A stretch of DNA of 64,000 nucleotides from contig NZ_QWEI01000006.1 of assembly GCF_003515775.1 (NCBI RefSeq), forward strand, positions 31,143 through 95,142, read 5' to 3'. Below are positions 43,909 to 53,409 of this stretch, in pieces. The translations under genes and the position numbers were made by a program. The first letter of the stretch is position 1. Each line of letters starts with the position of its first letter. Under the pieces are notes generated by a model. The model did no database searches. It was not told the DNA's origin and was given only the letters and a program-made list of their open reading frames with translations. The stretch is from Ureibacillus yapensis. GTDB taxonomy: Bacteria; Bacillota; Bacilli; Bacillales_A; Planococcaceae.

Positions 43909-43949
43909 AAGAGCAAGGTTTTGGAATTCCAAAGCCTTGCTCTTTTTTT
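43909..43949. terminator. Terminator of the LtaS-type gene
   Basis: AAGAGCAAGG...CCTTGCTCTT with inner TTTGGAATTCCAAA pairing, then TTTTT; the genes converge here. Confidence 0.93.
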
Positions 43950-43961
43950 GGTTATAGCGCG

Positions 43962-44510
43962 TTACTCAATATCCTTGCTTTCAAGATAACGGTACAGGGT
44001 GGATTTGCTGATGCCGGTTTCATTTTTGATGTCGATCAATTTAATGCCGGCATGATACATTGAAATCGCCTTTTTTATATTTTCATCCGACTTTTTGGGG
44101 CGTCCAATGGATTTGCCTTGCTTTTTTGCTTGATGTATTCCATTTGTTGTAGATTGTTTGATGATATCTGATTGAAATTTAACGATATGGCTCATAACAT
44201 CTTGAAGGGTCTTTTCCAAAAGCTCATCGCTTTTTAATCCTTCATTTAAAAAGTGAATGTTCACATGATCTTTTTCACATACTTTTAATATTTCAACCAG
44301 ATGCCGGGAAGTATCAGCCAAAGCGATCATGCTTTCGACGAGGATGGAGTCCCCGGATTGCATTTCCATGAGCAGCGATTCAAGTTCGCTTCGCTTTTTG
44401 GGGGTCCCATGGGTTTCATGAAAAATTCGATCGCATTTGCCTTGTAACTTATTTAATTGGTTTTCTGAGTAGATGTCATTATATAAAGGTCTTACGTAAC
44501 CGTATATCAT
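43962..44510 (-). CDS. Degenerate serine-recombinase family protein (resolvase-like with HTH)
   Basis: About 182 residues. The order is that of a small resolvase: N-terminal domain starting [12 protein letters not shown], a middle FESLL-like region reading [20 protein letters not shown], then GRPKKS and a C-terminal helix-turn-helix ([19 protein letters not shown]). But the catalytic Ser of the Y.RVS motif is replaced (YVRPLYND), and the usual DRL.RS is ALADTSRHL. So it should be unable to cut DNA and may act as a DNA-binding regulator. The ATG at 44510 fits AGGGGCG; an upstream open frame reaches into sulP and is spurious. It is divergent from sulP, 91 bases apart. Confidence 0.75.
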   Translation of the reverse strand: MIYGYVRPLYNDIYSENQLNKLQGKCDRIFHETHGTPKKRSELESLLMEMQSGDSILVESMIALADTSRHLVEILKVCEKDHVNIHFLNEGLKSDELLEKTLQDVMSHIVKFQSDIIKQSTTNGIHQAKKQGKSIGRPKKSDENIKKAISMYHAGIKLIDIKNETGISKSTLYRYLESKDIE

Positions 44511-44601
44511 CAATTGAGCGCCCCTATCTTTTTCCCAAAAGGGTTCCTTTTTGGTAATGGCGATGGTACAATGTGAAAGAATTTTAGAAAAGGAGATTAT
44601 C

Positions 44602-46035
44602 ATGCAAACTTTAAAACAACAATGGTTCGGGAATGTTCGCGGCGATATTTTATCAGGGATTGTCGTGGCGCTTGCCTTGATTCCTGAAGCGCTTGCCTTT
44701 TCAATTATCGCCGGGGTTGACCCAATGGTTGGTTTGTATGCATCATTTATCATAGCGACCGTCATTGCATTTGCCGGTGGACGGCCTGGCATGATTTCAG
44801 CTGCCACGGGAGCAATGGCGTTGGTAATGGCCCCATTAGTGCGGGATTATGGTTTGAATTATTTATTGGCAGCAACCATCTTGACGGGGGTTATTCAAAT
44901 CTTGTTGGGGGTATTGAAAGTAGCAAGAATCATGAAATTTATCCCTAACGCCGTGATGATTGGTTTTGTGAATGCATTGGCCATCTTGATTTTTATGGCT
45001 CAATTGGAACATTTCATCGGCATATCAACCATGACTTATGTGTTTGTCGCAGTGACATTAATCCTATTATACACGTTACCACGCTTCATTAAAGTTATTC
45101 CTGTACCGTTAATTGCGATTGTTGCCTTAACATCCATAGCAATCTTCAGTGGAGTTGATTTAAGAACAGTGGGGGATCTTGGGACAATTACGCAAACACT
45201 GCCAACTTTCTTTATACCAGATGTTCCGTTGAATTTCGAAACGCTGAAAATCATCCTCCCATATTCCATCTCGCTGGCAATCGTAGGGCTGTTGGAATCG
45301 CTGTTAACAGCACAGATCGTGGATGATATGACGGGAACGGAAAGTAGTAAAAACCAGGAAGCACGAGGGCAAGGAATTGCCAATGTCATTACAGGCTTCT
45401 TTGGGGGAATGGCTGGTTGTGCCATGATCGGACAATCCATGATCAATGTGAAATCCGGTGGTCGAGGAAGATTATCGACACTCGTGGCCGGCATTTTCTT
45501 AATTTTTCTGATTATCGTTCTTGGGGAATTGGTTGTTCAGATTCCAATGCCTGTTTTGGTAGGAATCATGATTATGGTAAGTATCGGAACATTCGATTGG
45601 AGTTCGTTTAAATACATTATGAAAGCCCCACGTACGGACGCCCTCGTTATGCTGGCGACTGTTGTCATTGTAGTTTATACCCATGACCTATCAAAAGGCG
45701 TGTTCGCAGGTGTAGTGTTAAGCGCCATTTTCTTTGTTGTCAAAATTTCGACGGTCAAAATCATGAAAGAAGGAAATCGATTTACTGTTGACGGCCAATT
45801 GTTCTTCGCTTCTACAGACGGCTTTGTGGAGTATTTCAAAAAAGCAGATATTCAAGAGGAAAATTTAACACTCGATTTTTCGAATACCCGTATTTGGGAT
45901 GAATCCGGTGCAGGTGCCGTCATGAAAGTGGTAGAGCTATTGAGGGAAAAAGGAATTCACGTCAACCTTATCGAAATAGATGCTTCCAGCAAGAAGATAA
46001 TGGATAAGTTAGACGGAATTTTATCGTCACATTAA
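44602..46035 (+). CDS. SulP-family anion transporter with STAS domain
   Basis: About 477 residues: a short N-terminus, about 12-14 helices with [20 protein letters not shown] and [31 protein letters not shown] sequence (given here in parts: [19 protein letters not shown]), and a short STAS domain at the C-terminus (about 395-475, [19 protein letters not shown]). The family carries sulfate, bicarbonate or other anions. ATG at 44602 after AAAGGAG. It is followed 12 bases later by a universal stress protein, which forms an operon. Confidence 0.92.
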   Translation: MQTLKQQWFGNVRGDILSGIVVALALIPEALAFSIIAGVDPMVGLYASFIIATVIAFAGGRPGMISAATGAMALVMAPLVRDYGLNYLLAATILTGVIQILLGVLKVARIMKFIPNAVMIGFVNALAILIFMAQLEHFIGISTMTYVFVAVTLILLYTLPRFIKVIPVPLIAIVALTSIAIFSGVDLRTVGDLGTITQTLPTFFIPDVPLNFETLKIILPYSISLAIVGLLESLLTAQIVDDMTGTESSKNQEARGQGIANVITGFFGGMAGCAMIGQSMINVKSGGRGRLSTLVAGIFLIFLIIVLGELVVQIPMPVLVGIMIMVSIGTFDWSSFKYIMKAPRTDALVMLATVVIVVYTHDLSKGVFAGVVLSAIFFVVKISTVKIMKEGNRFTVDGQLFFASTDGFVEYFKKADIQEENLTLDFSNTRIWDESGAGAVMKVVELLREKGIHVNLIEIDASSKKIMDKLDGILSSH

Positions 46036-46047
46036 AGGAGGGCTCTC

Positions 46048-46467
46048 ATGTATAAACACATTTTGCTTGCTTCGGACGGTTCAGAGAACGCCGTACGTGC
46101 AGCAAAAGAAGCGGTTAAAATTGCTTTTTGCAATGAAGAATCGATAATAGATGTGGTGTATGTGGTCGATTTCGATCAGTCAAAAACAGATGTCCTGCAC
46201 GCCGGTTCCAGTGAGACTTTAGACATTGAACGCCGCAAAAAGAATTCAAAAGTACTCCAATACCTGAACGAAGCCAAGGTGAACTATAAGACAACAATCC
46301 TTCATGGCAAGCCGGGACCAGAAATTATCAAATATGCAAATGATCAAAATGTCGATCTTGTTGTGATCGGCAGTCGTGGGCTTAACGCATTGCAGGAAAT
46401 GGTGTTGGGAAGCGTCAGCCATAAAGTAATAAAGCGCGTGAACTGTCCAGCATTAGTCATAAAATAA
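46048..46467 (+). CDS. Universal stress protein (UspA family)
   Basis: 139 residues. Opening ILLASDGSENAVRAAKEAV and the ATP-binding signature VVIGSRGLNALQEMVLGSVS then HKVIKRVNCPALVI. This is the ATP-binding USP type. Cotranscribed with sulP (12-base gap, GGAGGG site). SulP-USP pairs are frequent, which suggests a regulatory partner for the transporter; this is inference. Confidence 0.9.
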   Translation: MYKHILLASDGSENAVRAAKEAVKIAFCNEESIIDVVYVVDFDQSKTDVLHAGSSETLDIERRKKNSKVLQYLNEAKVNYKTTILHGKPGPEIIKYANDQNVDLVVIGSRGLNALQEMVLGSVSHKVIKRVNCPALVIK

Positions 46468-46479
46468 TACCAGAATGGA

Positions 46480-46510
46480 AAACCGGGATTTTGAAATCTC
46501 GGTTTTTTTT
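46480..46510 (+). terminator. Terminator of the sulP-usp operon
   Basis: AAACCGGGATTT-TG-AAATCTCGGTTT (one mismatch), then a run of T. Confidence 0.9.
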
Positions 46511-46657
46511 GTTTCCCGCCCTTAATTCCAACCGCGCAATTTTTGTACAACTATGAACAAAAACAGGCAATTAGAAATTATCAAGAACAGCACATTTATT
46601 TTGCACATTTAACAAATAATTAGTTATATCTAAATAAAAATTTAAGGGAGTGTTTTT

Positions 46658-47452
46658 GTGCGAAAAGCAATACTTTCTTTACTTGGCTTGTTCCTTATAG
46701 GCGTTGCCATTTTTTTTGTGACTGACAGCAAAAACGGCAGCGTTTCGGCAGATCGTGGCCGTAAGTTTTATGAAGAAGCAGGTCAAATTATTTGGGATAT
46801 TAAAACAGAGCGAAAAGTAGTTGCCTTGACATTTGACGATGGTCCGCATAAAAAGTATACCTCTGAAATCCTGGATTTGCTGGACCAATACGATGCAAAA
46901 GGGACTTTTTTTATTGTTGGCCAACAAGCTGAAAAAAATCCGGACGTAGTTATGCGAATGTACGAAGATGGGCATGAATTAGCGAATCATACGTATACAC
47001 ATCCCTACAGCAGGAATGTTTCCAAAATAATGAAGGAAATCAAGCAAACAAATGACGCTATTTTCAGCATTACAGGTCAAACGCCAACCCTTTTTCGACC
47101 GGTGGAAGGACAATATACCGATCCCATGATTGACGAAATCTCAAAAGGCGGATACAAAGTCGTTATGTGGTCTTGGCACCAAGATACAGAGGACTGGAGA
47201 AACCCTGGTGTAAATCGTATCGTGAATCGAGTGTTAAATGGAATAAGAGAAGGGGATGTGGTTCTGTTTCACGATGGAGGCGGAAATAGAACGCAAACCG
47301 TGAGAGCATTGGAAAAAATCCTGCCGGAACTTCAAAACCAGGGTTATCAGTTTGTAACGATTACTGATTTAATGAAGATACAAATGCAGGAAAGCGGACA
47401 AAACGGCCATGATTATAAAGTGAATGAAATAGATGAAGTAGAACAACCCTAA
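46658..47452 (+). CDS. Polysaccharide deacetylase (NodB domain), membrane-anchored
   Basis: 264 residues with an N-terminal signal anchor (about 4-22) and a NodB domain: KVVALTFDDGPHKKYT (metal Asp), ANHTYTHPY (metal His pair), RPVEGQY (the usual RPPYG is altered), WSWHQDTEDWRNPG, and VVLFHDGGGNRTQT. It removes acetyl groups from peptidoglycan or another glycan outside the cell. GTG start after GGGAGTG. It differs from the PdaC-like enzyme at 26.7 kb in lacking the DUF4163 part. Confidence 0.87.
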   Translation: MRKAILSLLGLFLIGVAIFFVTDSKNGSVSADRGRKFYEEAGQIIWDIKTERKVVALTFDDGPHKKYTSEILDLLDQYDAKGTFFIVGQQAEKNPDVVMRMYEDGHELANHTYTHPYSRNVSKIMKEIKQTNDAIFSITGQTPTLFRPVEGQYTDPMIDEISKGGYKVVMWSWHQDTEDWRNPGVNRIVNRVLNGIREGDVVLFHDGGGNRTQTVRALEKILPELQNQGYQFVTITDLMKIQMQESGQNGHDYKVNEIDEVEQP

Positions 47453-47484
47453 AAGTCTTTGGAATTTGTGAAAAGGAAAATGAC

Positions 47485-47514
47485 ATGCGGTAGTTGGAAG
47501 CTCGATTACCGCAT
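47485..47514. terminator. Hairpin after the deacetylase gene
   Basis: ATGCGGTA...TACCGCAT, a perfect 8-bp stem, 14-base loop, no T-run. Confidence 0.35.
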
Positions 47515-47700
47515 TCGCGCTGAACAAACAGGTTACATTTAAAATGCTTTCCATTACTATCCTTTTGTATCTTCAATCGCTGTTGACGATTATTCTTTCT
47601 CCTGCTTTAAACTTAAAGGTTAAAATCCGCTCTGGTGTATAATAGTAGAAAAATAGGATGGAAATTCGATATACTAAGCGAAATAGGAGTGAAGGCATCC

Positions 47701-48048
47701 GTGGTAGAACCAATTTTAATCATCATCCTTGCAGCGTTTTTAGTGTACCGGCTAACGCCGGCAAAAGGAATCAACAATATCTCAACGGAAGAATTGAGAA
47801 ACGTATTGAATGACCCGAACAAAGTATTTATCGATGTTCGATCACCTATAGAATATAAAGGGCAACACATTAAGCAGTTCAAAAATGTTCCGCTAAAATC
47901 GAACTTCAAAGACCTGCCGAAAGATAAAGAAATCGTGGTCATTTGCCAAACGGGCATCAGAAGCAATCAAGCCTGCAAAAAATTAAAGCGGCTTGGTCAC
48001 AAGAATATCACGAATGTTAGTGGGGGACTAAGCCACTGGAAATTTTAG
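47701..48048 (+). CDS. Membrane-anchored rhodanese-like protein
   Basis: About 115 residues. An N-terminal helix (EPILIIILAAFLVYRL) is followed by a single rhodanese domain with VFIDVRSPIEYKGQHI and the active-site loop CQTGIRSNQAC. The GTG at 47701 fits AGGAGTGA ten bases ahead; the longer open frame from 47635 has no site. Rhodaneses carry persulfide sulfur. A second rhodanese follows 47 bases later, so they probably share a transcript. Confidence 0.82.
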   Translation: MVEPILIIILAAFLVYRLTPAKGINNISTEELRNVLNDPNKVFIDVRSPIEYKGQHIKQFKNVPLKSNFKDLPKDKEIVVICQTGIRSNQACKKLKRLGHKNITNVSGGLSHWKF

Positions 48049-48095
48049 TTTTATCAGTGAGAGGCTAACACCACTGAAATTAAGGAGGAAATTAA

Positions 48096-48392
48096 ATGAA
48101 AGAAATTTCGCCTCAAGAAGTTCAAGAGCGTTTGGAAAATGGGGAAACATTGCATTTAATCGATGTACGTGAAGTGGATGAAGTAGAAGCAGGGCATATC
48201 CCCGGCATTGTGCATATTCCATTAGGTTCGATTGAATCGCGTGTGGACGAGCTTTCAAAAGAAACGCCCTATATTATGGTTTGCCGCTCGGGAGGTCGAA
48301 GCGGAAAAGCAACGGAATTCTTGGAAAGCCAAGGTTTTGATGTAACCAATATGAGCGGTGGCATGCTTGCATGGGAAGGAAAAGTAGAATAA
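48096..48392 (+). CDS. Rhodanese-like sulfurtransferase
   Basis: 98-residue soluble rhodanese with LIDVREVDEVEAGHIPG, the active-site loop CRSGGRSGKA and NMSGGMLAWEG. ATG after AAGGAGG. Paired with the membrane-bound rhodanese upstream; together they may handle persulfide sulfur or redox signalling. Ends at a strong shared terminator. Confidence 0.92.
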   Translation: MKEISPQEVQERLENGETLHLIDVREVDEVEAGHIPGIVHIPLGSIESRVDELSKETPYIMVCRSGGRSGKATEFLESQGFDVTNMSGGMLAWEGKVE

Positions 48393-48417
48393 TCGATCCT
48401 GCAAGGGGTTTCTAAAA

Positions 48418-48457
48418 AATAGGCAGAGAAAGTTATTTCTCTTTGCCTATTTTTTTA
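48418..48457. terminator. Bidirectional terminator between rhodanese and helD
   Basis: AATAGGCAGAGAAA-GTTA-TTTCTCTTTGCCTATT with T-runs on both strands. Confidence 0.95.
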
Positions 48458-48458
48458 T

Positions 48459-50723
48459 CTATTTACCTTCAAGCAGAAATGTTTCCAGACTGGGTCCAAC
48501 TAAATACAACTCATGCATCGCGCGGGTTAGTGCCACGTACAACAGCTTCCGGTCAATCGTTGTATCAAAATAGGGAAGGTCAAAGGCAGCAAGAATGACT
48601 GCATCAAATTCAAGTCCTTTTGCGAGATGGCTCGGTACAACAAGAAGCTTTGAACGGCCAAGTGCCGATTCTTCGCTAAGCATTTCAGCAGGAACCTCGG
48701 CTTCCACGAGCAATTTCGTATAGTGCTCCGCTTCGGAAGTTGTTTTGCAAATAAGCGCAATCGATTGATGGCCATGCTGCTTAATGGATTCATATAACGT
48801 GCTGATCGCCGCTGTATCGAATTTTTCGCTTTGCACAAAAGTAGGTTCCTGGCCATGCCGCACAACCGGCTCGACCAGCGGCAGATTTTCATCCATTTTG
48901 GAAAGGATTTTATTGGCCACATTCATAATCTCGATCGTTGTTCGATAGCTTTTTTGCAGCGTAAAATAGTTGGCGCGCGGGAAAAGCTTCAAAACAGACT
49001 CCCATTCTGTTAACGAACGATAACCATGAATTCCTTGCGCCAAGTCCCCAACCATGGTAAACATGTCGGTTTCAAGTCCTTCCTGCAATGCAGCCAGCTG
49101 GAATAAACTATAGTCCTGTACTTCGTCGATAAAGACCACGCGCATTTTCCATTGATCCGAGATGCCTTTAATCTTGGCATGCAAGTAGTAAAGCGCCGCT
49201 AAATCTTCCAGCACCCATTTTTCCTTAAGATGTGCCTGCAAAAATCGTTCCTGCTGCTCCAACGTCCATTCAGGAGAAAGTTCCTGAAGGAGGAAGCGAT
49301 CCGTTAGCAGCTTGCGGTATAGTTGCTTGATTTTCACTTTTTCAAATCGTTTCATATATAGGCTTGCCGCTGATTTAGATTCCGCTTGTATTTTGGGAAT
49401 ACGTTCATCCCGTTCATCGATGAACTTCACAACGGTTGCCCGTCGTTTGTCGGGATCTCTAAGCCCGCTTAATGCTTTCCCAATCATCTCTTCATAGCGG
49501 GCATTCAAGGAAGAAAGAACACTTTTTGCTTTTCGTTTGACCTCCGTTTGCACAACCTTCTTAATGCGCTCGATCCGCTTCTCGATCGGCATATAAGCAA
49601 ACTCTTCCAAAAACAGCCTCTTCAAGTGGCTGCCTCGCATAATGCGGTATTTTTCAATGAATACATCTTCATCAAAAAGCTCTGCCAACTCTTGTTCAAC
49701 CCTTTTAATGTAGCGGTCCAATAATTCTTTAAAAAAGAGGGAACCTTTTATTTGCGGAATGTTAAAAGCAGGAAGTACATCAATTCCTTCCTCCACAATG
49801 GTTTCAAGCTGGTCATTGGAATTTTGCAATTTTAGTTTTAGTCCCGTTGCATTTTGGACGTATTCCGCATAAGTCGTTTGGCAAATTCGCTCCACACCCA
49901 ACTCCGGCAAAACGTCTCCGATATAGTCGATAAAAAGTTTGTTCGGGGCAAGGATCATTAATTGTTCGGGATTGAAATGTTCGCCCATTGTATATAAAAA
50001 GTAAGAAATGCGGTGCAGGGCAATGGTTGTTTTACCGCTTCCGGCAGCACCTTGCACCAAAATGGGCTGTTTTAAATGGGCGCGGATAATTTCATTTTGT
50101 TCTTTTTGAATGGTGGCCACGATTTCGGTCAATCGCACATCGGCCTTGCCTGTGAGCGCTTCTTGCAACAGGTCATCATTCGTTGTTAAATCCACATCTT
50201 GAAAACTGAGAAGTTCTCCATCTTCTATTTTATATTGGCGCTTGGAAAACAGGTGGCCTGTAAAAACTTCGTCGCGCACAGGATATGTAATATCGCCGAG
50301 GCGGCCGTCATAATAGACGTTAGCAACGGGTGAACGCCAATCCACAATAATGGGTTCAAAAGTCTCGTTATGGAAAAGAGAGGTTTTCCCGATATATAAA
50401 AGTTCTTGATTTTCACCGGTTCGTTGGAAGTGAATGCGGGCAAAATAGGGCTTTTTTCTGACTGCTTCCAAACTTTCTTTTTGGTTTAACGCCAGTTCGA
50501 AAAAGCGGGAGTTGGTGAGAATATTGATATAGCTGTCACTGGAATCGATATATTCCAGGTTGGCCATGGATTCCTTGATTTTCTCCTGAACAGCCCTTAA
50601 ATCCCTTTGCGAAGCTTCCAGAAGTTCGTCCATATACTCTTTCGTATAAGTTAAGCGTTCAACCTCTTTGGGAAAATCGGGATGCTGCAGGATGCTTTGT
50701 TCATTGTTTTCCGCCACGGTCAT
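48459..50723 (-). CDS. helD: RNA polymerase recycling ATPase HelD
   Basis: About 754 residues, superfamily 1 helicase-like. HelD frees stalled RNA polymerase from DNA. It has the long N-terminal coiled-coil (about 1-70) that enters the polymerase channel, then Walker A GAAGSGKTT (about 225-233), an insertion (about 300-470, rich in basic helices), then VVFIDEVQDYSLFQL (Walker B), LQKSYRTT, and VVPSHLAKGLEFDAVI and LLYVALTRAMHELYLVG. The ATG at 50723 sits after GGGAGG; an in-frame ATG 12 bases earlier overlaps that site. Confidence 0.94.
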   Translation of the reverse strand: MTVAENNEQSILQHPDFPKEVERLTYTKEYMDELLEASQRDLRAVQEKIKESMANLEYIDSSDSYINILTNSRFFELALNQKESLEAVRKKPYFARIHFQRTGENQELLYIGKTSLFHNETFEPIIVDWRSPVANVYYDGRLGDITYPVRDEVFTGHLFSKRQYKIEDGELLSFQDVDLTTNDDLLQEALTGKADVRLTEIVATIQKEQNEIIRAHLKQPILVQGAAGSGKTTIALHRISYFLYTMGEHFNPEQLMILAPNKLFIDYIGDVLPELGVERICQTTYAEYVQNATGLKLKLQNSNDQLETIVEEGIDVLPAFNIPQIKGSLFFKELLDRYIKRVEQELAELFDEDVFIEKYRIMRGSHLKRLFLEEFAYMPIEKRIERIKKVVQTEVKRKAKSVLSSLNARYEEMIGKALSGLRDPDKRRATVVKFIDERDERIPKIQAESKSAASLYMKRFEKVKIKQLYRKLLTDRFLLQELSPEWTLEQQERFLQAHLKEKWVLEDLAALYYLHAKIKGISDQWKMRVVFIDEVQDYSLFQLAALQEGLETDMFTMVGDLAQGIHGYRSLTEWESVLKLFPRANYFTLQKSYRTTIEIMNVANKILSKMDENLPLVEPVVRHGQEPTFVQSEKFDTAAISTLYESIKQHGHQSIALICKTTSEAEHYTKLLVEAEVPAEMLSEESALGRSKLLVVPSHLAKGLEFDAVILAAFDLPYFDTTIDRKLLYVALTRAMHELYLVGPSLETFLLEGK

Positions 50724-50804
50724 CAATCCTCCCATGCTCTAGGTTAGAAGTTAATTTTACTAAATTTCCCTAATGAAGTGAAGTTTTGAGGCGGGGATGG
50801 GGTG

Positions 50805-50844
50805 GGAAAAAGGAAAAGCCGTTTCCATATTTGAAAACGGCTTT
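50805..50844 (-). terminator. Terminator of the DsbA-like gene
   Basis: On the minus strand: AAAGCCGTTTT-CAAATATGG-AAACGGCTTTTCCTTTTTCC. Confidence 0.85.
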
Positions 50845-50859
50845 GTATAGAGGAGTATC

Positions 50860-51390
50860 TTATGAAATTTTTGAAAGGGCTGTTTCAACTGCTTGTTTTA
50901 AATCGGATGGCTCGAGTTCATACGTAAACCCTAATAATTTCTCGCCATTGAAGAATATCGTTGGCACAATTTTCACTTCGCGTTCAATCGCCTCAGCTGT
51001 AATCGCCAGGCTAACATCAACATTTTCAAGTCGTTCTTCTTCTTGCAGGTTGTATTGATCGACCAGCAATCGTTTCAGCTCTTTATCGGAGTATTCGTGC
51101 CATTCGGATTGTGTTTCGAGCAGTTGTGCAATGACATGTAAAGACTCTTTTGGATTCGAATTGTCCAATGTCCAGTGAATCAATGCACCGTGGATAAGTT
51201 CTTCGCGTGGTTTATCGTAAAGTTTCACGATCACTTCAACTTGGTTATTTTCGATATAGGGAGGCAATACTTCTTTTGCCAATCGGTAGATTCTCGCAGT
51301 GCCTGGGCACGCCACATTGATAAATGCTTCTATTTTCAAAGGTGCATCCGGGTTGCCAAACTTCAAATGATCATTTTTTATCTTAGTCAT
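50860..51390 (-). CDS. DsbA-like thioredoxin-fold protein with a single active-site Cys
   Basis: About 176 residues, Thioredoxin_4/DsbA-like: FGNPDAPLKIEAFINVACPGT, helical insertion, and cis-Pro loop VKIVPTIFFNGEKLLGF. The usual CPxC is here CPGT, so only one Cys remains. There is no signal peptide, so it is cytoplasmic. It may act as a monothiol redox or binding protein, as in some DsbA/FrnE-like relatives. ATG at 51390 after GGGAGA; the longer frame upstream lacks a site. Confidence 0.82.
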   Translation of the reverse strand: MTKIKNDHLKFGNPDAPLKIEAFINVACPGTARIYRLAKEVLPPYIENNQVEVIVKLYDKPREELIHGALIHWTLDNSNPKESLHVIAQLLETQSEWHEYSDKELKRLLVDQYNLQEEERLENVDVSLAITAEAIEREVKIVPTIFFNGEKLLGFTYELEPSDLKQAVETALSKIS

Positions 51391-51708
51391 ACTAAATCTC
51401 CCCTTTAAACATATTTCAATATAATATATACTATTTTTATAGGGATTGTAAATATTATCGTAGAAAAACAATCCAACCCTAGTTATATTTACCATATATT
51501 AGTGTTAATCAAACGTAATATCACTGTTTTCCAAAAAAAGAATGAATCTTTTTAATTGTAAAATTAAAATAAAATTATTATTTACAATACCTATAAGGTT
51601 AGTTATATTTATCATTATATGAATATTCGAAATGGTAAGCTTTTTTAAAAAGAATAGTATTTTTATCATCTCAAAAATTCCATTTCAACTTAGGTGGGAG
51701 GTGTAATC
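51391..51708. promoter_or_regulatory. AT-rich divergent control region ahead of the ABC operon
   Basis: 318 bases, very AT-rich, no gene. A direct repeat TAGTTATATTTAYCAT occurs at about 51480 and 51600. TTGTAAATATTAT and ATTTACAATAC lie near the two copies. These may be binding sites for the operon's regulator. No riboswitch recognised. Confidence 0.35.
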
Positions 51709-52461
51709 GTGTTATCAGTCAGAGACTTGCATGTGTCGTTCAATCAAAATGAAATTCTTAAAGGCATTGATTTAACGGTCAATAAAGGCGACGTGGTGAC
51801 ATTGATTGGTCCAAGTGGAACAGGGAAAACAACATTGCTGCGCTGCATGAATTGTCTTGAAAAACCGTCCAAAGGGGAAATAACCCTTTCTGATTTGCAC
51901 TTTAATTATGAAACAATCAGCAAAAAAGACATTCTGCAGCTTAGAAGAAGAACGGCAATGGTGTTCCAGCAATTCAATCTTTTCAAAAATAAAACGGTTC
52001 TGGAAAATGTTATGGAAGCTCAAATGGTGGTACAGGGAAAGAAGAAGAAAGATGCTTACGAAAAAAGCATAGAAGAGCTGGAGAAAGTGGGACTGCTCGA
52101 TAAGCTTCAATCCTATCCTTCCGAGCTGTCTGGAGGGCAACAGCAGCGAGTCAGCATTGCGCGTGCATTGGCTGTTGAACCGGAAGTGATTTTATTTGAT
52201 GAACCTACCTCCGCACTGGACCCGGAGTTGGTGGGTGAAGTATTGAAAGTAATCGAAGATGTCGCGCGCTCAGGAGTGACAATTGTGTTGGTAACGCACG
52301 AAATGTCGTTTGCCAAGAGAATTTCCACCAAAGTGGTCTTTATGGATAAAGGCGTGATTGTGGAAGAGGGAACGCCGAAATATATTTTTGAAGAATCAGA
52401 GAATGCGCGCACAAAGGCTTTTTTAAATCACTTTAACTCGAATCAAACAGTAGAAGCTTAA
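51709..52461 (+). CDS. Polar amino acid ABC transporter, ATPase
   Basis: About 250 residues. Walker [11 protein letters not shown]-loop FQQFNLF, signature [16 protein letters not shown], Walker [16 protein letters not shown]-loop VTHEMSF. It belongs to the GlnQ/TcyC-type of polar amino acid importers. GTG start at 51709 after GGGAGGTG. First gene of a four-part transporter. Confidence 0.93.
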   Translation: MLSVRDLHVSFNQNEILKGIDLTVNKGDVVTLIGPSGTGKTTLLRCMNCLEKPSKGEITLSDLHFNYETISKKDILQLRRRTAMVFQQFNLFKNKTVLENVMEAQMVVQGKKKKDAYEKSIEELEKVGLLDKLQSYPSELSGGQQQRVSIARALAVEPEVILFDEPTSALDPELVGEVLKVIEDVARSGVTIVLVTHEMSFAKRISTKVVFMDKGVIVEEGTPKYIFEESENARTKAFLNHFNSNQTVEA

Positions 52462-52537
52462 ACTTTATACAGCAGGGGCCAACCCCAGGCGAATTTGTTT
52501 AAACAATTCAGTTTCACAAAAGAAGGGAGATTTTTTT

Positions 52538-53377
52538 ATGTTCAAGAAAAGAAATTTATTATACCCGGTTTCATTGGCGGCATTAATTTTAGCGGGATGC
52601 GGTGGAAGCGAAGAAGAGAATGCCTCTTCTGATGGAGCTGACGAAGCTGCGGGAAGAGAAATTACGGTAGCGGTACCGCCTTCATCGAAACCGCTAAGCT
52701 ATACAGATGAAAACGGAGAACTAACAGGATACGAAGTAGAAATCCTAAAGTTGGTTGATGAAAAATTGGAAGATTACACATTTGACATTGTAGGTGTTGC
52801 AGATAGTGCAGCGGAAATTGGCCTGGATACAGGGAAATATGACATGATTGCGCAAGGTTTGTTCAGAAGTGAAGCTCGCGAGGAGAAGTACTTGATTCCG
52901 GAAGAGAGCAACGGTGCAAGTTTAATGCGTGTTTACAGCAATACAAGCGTAGGAACGATTGATTCTTTCGAGGACCTGATCGGCAAAAAGATTTCTCCTC
53001 CATCACCAAGTGGTGGAGTGTTTAACTTATTGACGGAATATAATAACGAAAATCCGGATAATCCAATTGAATTCCAAACATCCGACCATGGGTTCACGGT
53101 TGCCGAACGATTGCAAGCAGTGGAATCCGGAAAATATGATGCACTTGTATTGCCTTCCAACTTAGGCCAACAAGAGATTATTGACGCGCAAAACCTGGAA
53201 ATCACGGTGTCGGAACCGCTTAAAGTATTCCCTACGTATTTCTTGATTCACAATTCCGAGGAAAACAAAGCTTTGACGGAAGATGTTAGCGCCGCTTTAA
53301 AAGAATTAAAAGACGAAGGAACACTATCTGAATTATCGTTGGAATATTACGGTGAAGATGTTTTCCAATATGAATAG
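52538..53377 (+). CDS. ABC transporter substrate-binding lipoprotein (SBP_bac_3 family)
   Basis: 279 residues, lipoprotein signal with lipobox LILAGCGGSEEE, then an acidic linker and an extracellular solute-binding family 3 domain starting REITVAVPPSSKPLSYTDENG with NGELTGYEVEILKLV. Family 3 proteins bind amino acids such as glutamine or cystine. The usual 'R' and 'D' that hold the amino acid backbone seem to be in the GLDTGKYDMIAQ/LFRSEAREEKYL region, but I cannot confirm the ligand. ATG with AGAAGGGAG upstream. Confidence 0.92.
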   Translation: MFKKRNLLYPVSLAALILAGCGGSEEENASSDGADEAAGREITVAVPPSSKPLSYTDENGELTGYEVEILKLVDEKLEDYTFDIVGVADSAAEIGLDTGKYDMIAQGLFRSEAREEKYLIPEESNGASLMRVYSNTSVGTIDSFEDLIGKKISPPSPSGGVFNLLTEYNNENPDNPIEFQTSDHGFTVAERLQAVESGKYDALVLPSNLGQQEIIDAQNLEITVSEPLKVFPTYFLIHNSEENKALTEDVSAALKELKDEGTLSELSLEYYGEDVFQYE

Positions 53378-53409
53378 AAACATGTAGTTTTTCATCAGGA
53401 GGTGGTCAA

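Noticed and set aside
43962-44510. Mobile element around the recombinase-like gene
   Set aside because: Catalytic residues are missing and I see no inverted terminal repeats, target duplication or other mobile genes.
44511-44807. N-terminal extension of the recombinase-like frame
   Set aside because: It runs antisense through the start of sulP; the ATG at 44510 has a ribosome site and the family start MIYGYVRP.
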